Shown here: piece by piece, positions 6,201-6,349 of the stretch
How positions within the stretch are numbered: position 1 is the stretch's first letter
Layout of the letters: every line of letters begins with the position of its first letter
Assembly (NCBI GenBank): GCA_937941745.1
Contig: CALDGV010000126.1
Location: 1 to 6,349 of the forward strand
Source: an uncultured Prosthecobacter sp.
GTDB taxonomy: Bacteria; Verrucomicrobiota; Verrucomicrobiia; Verrucomicrobiales; Verrucomicrobiaceae
Length of the DNA: 6,349 nt
Direction: 5' to 3'
The notes under the pieces: model-generated
Seen by the model: only the letters and a program-made list of their open reading frames with translations
Database searches by the model: none
What the model was told of the DNA's origin: nothing
Position numbers and translations under genes: made by a program

Positions 6201-6239
6201 CGCCGGGATGCTGGACAATTCTGCATCCCGGCGTTTTTT
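6201..6239 (+). terminator. Strong intrinsic terminator after the rhodanese gene
   Basis: An 11-bp perfect stem, CGCCGGGATGC (6201-6211) with GCATCCCGGCG (6223-6233), encloses an 11-base loop. Six T (6234-6239) follow immediately. It lies 20 bases after the rhodanese stop and is a classic Rho-independent terminator on the + strand. It separates the rhodanese from the next gene, which begins only 22 bases after the T-run. Confidence 0.92.
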
Positions 6240-6261
6240 ATGCCCCAAACCTTACCCTGCC

Positions 6262-6349
6262 ATGAAAAAGCTTTTTCCTCTGCTGCTGACAGCCCTTGCT
6301 CTCCAGGCTGCCGACACCCAGAAAACCATCACATATGAAGGAAAGATCA
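6262..6349 (+). CDS. Partial gene for an exported protein (3' end outside window)
   Basis: An ATG at 6262 opens a frame that stays open for 29 codons to the window edge. The protein begins MKKLFPLLLTALALQAADTQ, a clear Sec signal peptide with a likely cut after QAA (residues 15-17), followed by TQKTITYEGKI. Too little is present to name it. The 'YEGKI' beginning of a mature domain would suit a small heavy-metal-associated or other small beta-strand-led periplasmic domain, but that is only a guess. There is no Shine-Dalgarno. With only 22 bases after the preceding terminator's T-run, its promoter would have to overlap the terminator or lie further upstream. Confidence 0.7.
   Translation, partial: MKKLFPLLLTALALQAADTQKTITYEGKI

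Overview
This window reads as ordinary chromosomal DNA from a Gram-negative bacterium with a periplasm. It has moderate-to-high GC, and every gene lies on the + strand. The best guess for the lineage is Verrucomicrobiota (Prosthecobacter/Verrucomicrobium-like). This rests on three things: the mixture of a rod-shape gene, RNase G and a DUF4159 protein; N-terminal signal peptides on the small proteins; and start codons that all lack a Shine-Dalgarno sequence. The lineage is an inference from style and gene content, because no rRNA marker is present.

Layout: (1) 10-2283, penicillin-binding protein 2 (mrdA), the transpeptidase of the elongation machinery, with all three catalytic motifs and an unusual ~100-residue low-complexity C-terminal tail. 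(2) 2334-3929, ribonuclease G/E (rng), with its Mg-binding aspartates, 5'-phosphate sensor and zinc-link cysteines intact. (3) 4019-4666, an unrecognised single-pass membrane protein with a helical C-terminal domain. (4) 4745-5635, a secreted DUF4159 protein. (5) 5803-6180, a small periplasmic rhodanese with a two-cysteine active loop, followed by a textbook intrinsic terminator at 6201-6239. (6) From 6262, the first 29 codons of another exported protein, cut by the window edge.

How they fit together: mrdA and rng are separated by 50 nt with no terminator, so they are probably co-transcribed. This echoes the known neighbourhood of rng with mre genes in other bacteria and suggests that mreB/C/D lie just upstream of the window. 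The next two genes may belong to the same transcript or to weakly separated ones, since only imperfect terminators lie between them. The rhodanese has its own 167-nt upstream region and a strong terminator behind it, so it looks like an independent unit.

No tRNA, rRNA, insertion sequence, CRISPR array, phage or toxin-antitoxin signature was seen. I do not see a clear new multi-gene system. The points most worth a second look are the PBP2 tail with its C8 tract, the unknown protein at 4019-4666, the upstream region of the rhodanese, and the uniform absence of Shine-Dalgarno sequences.
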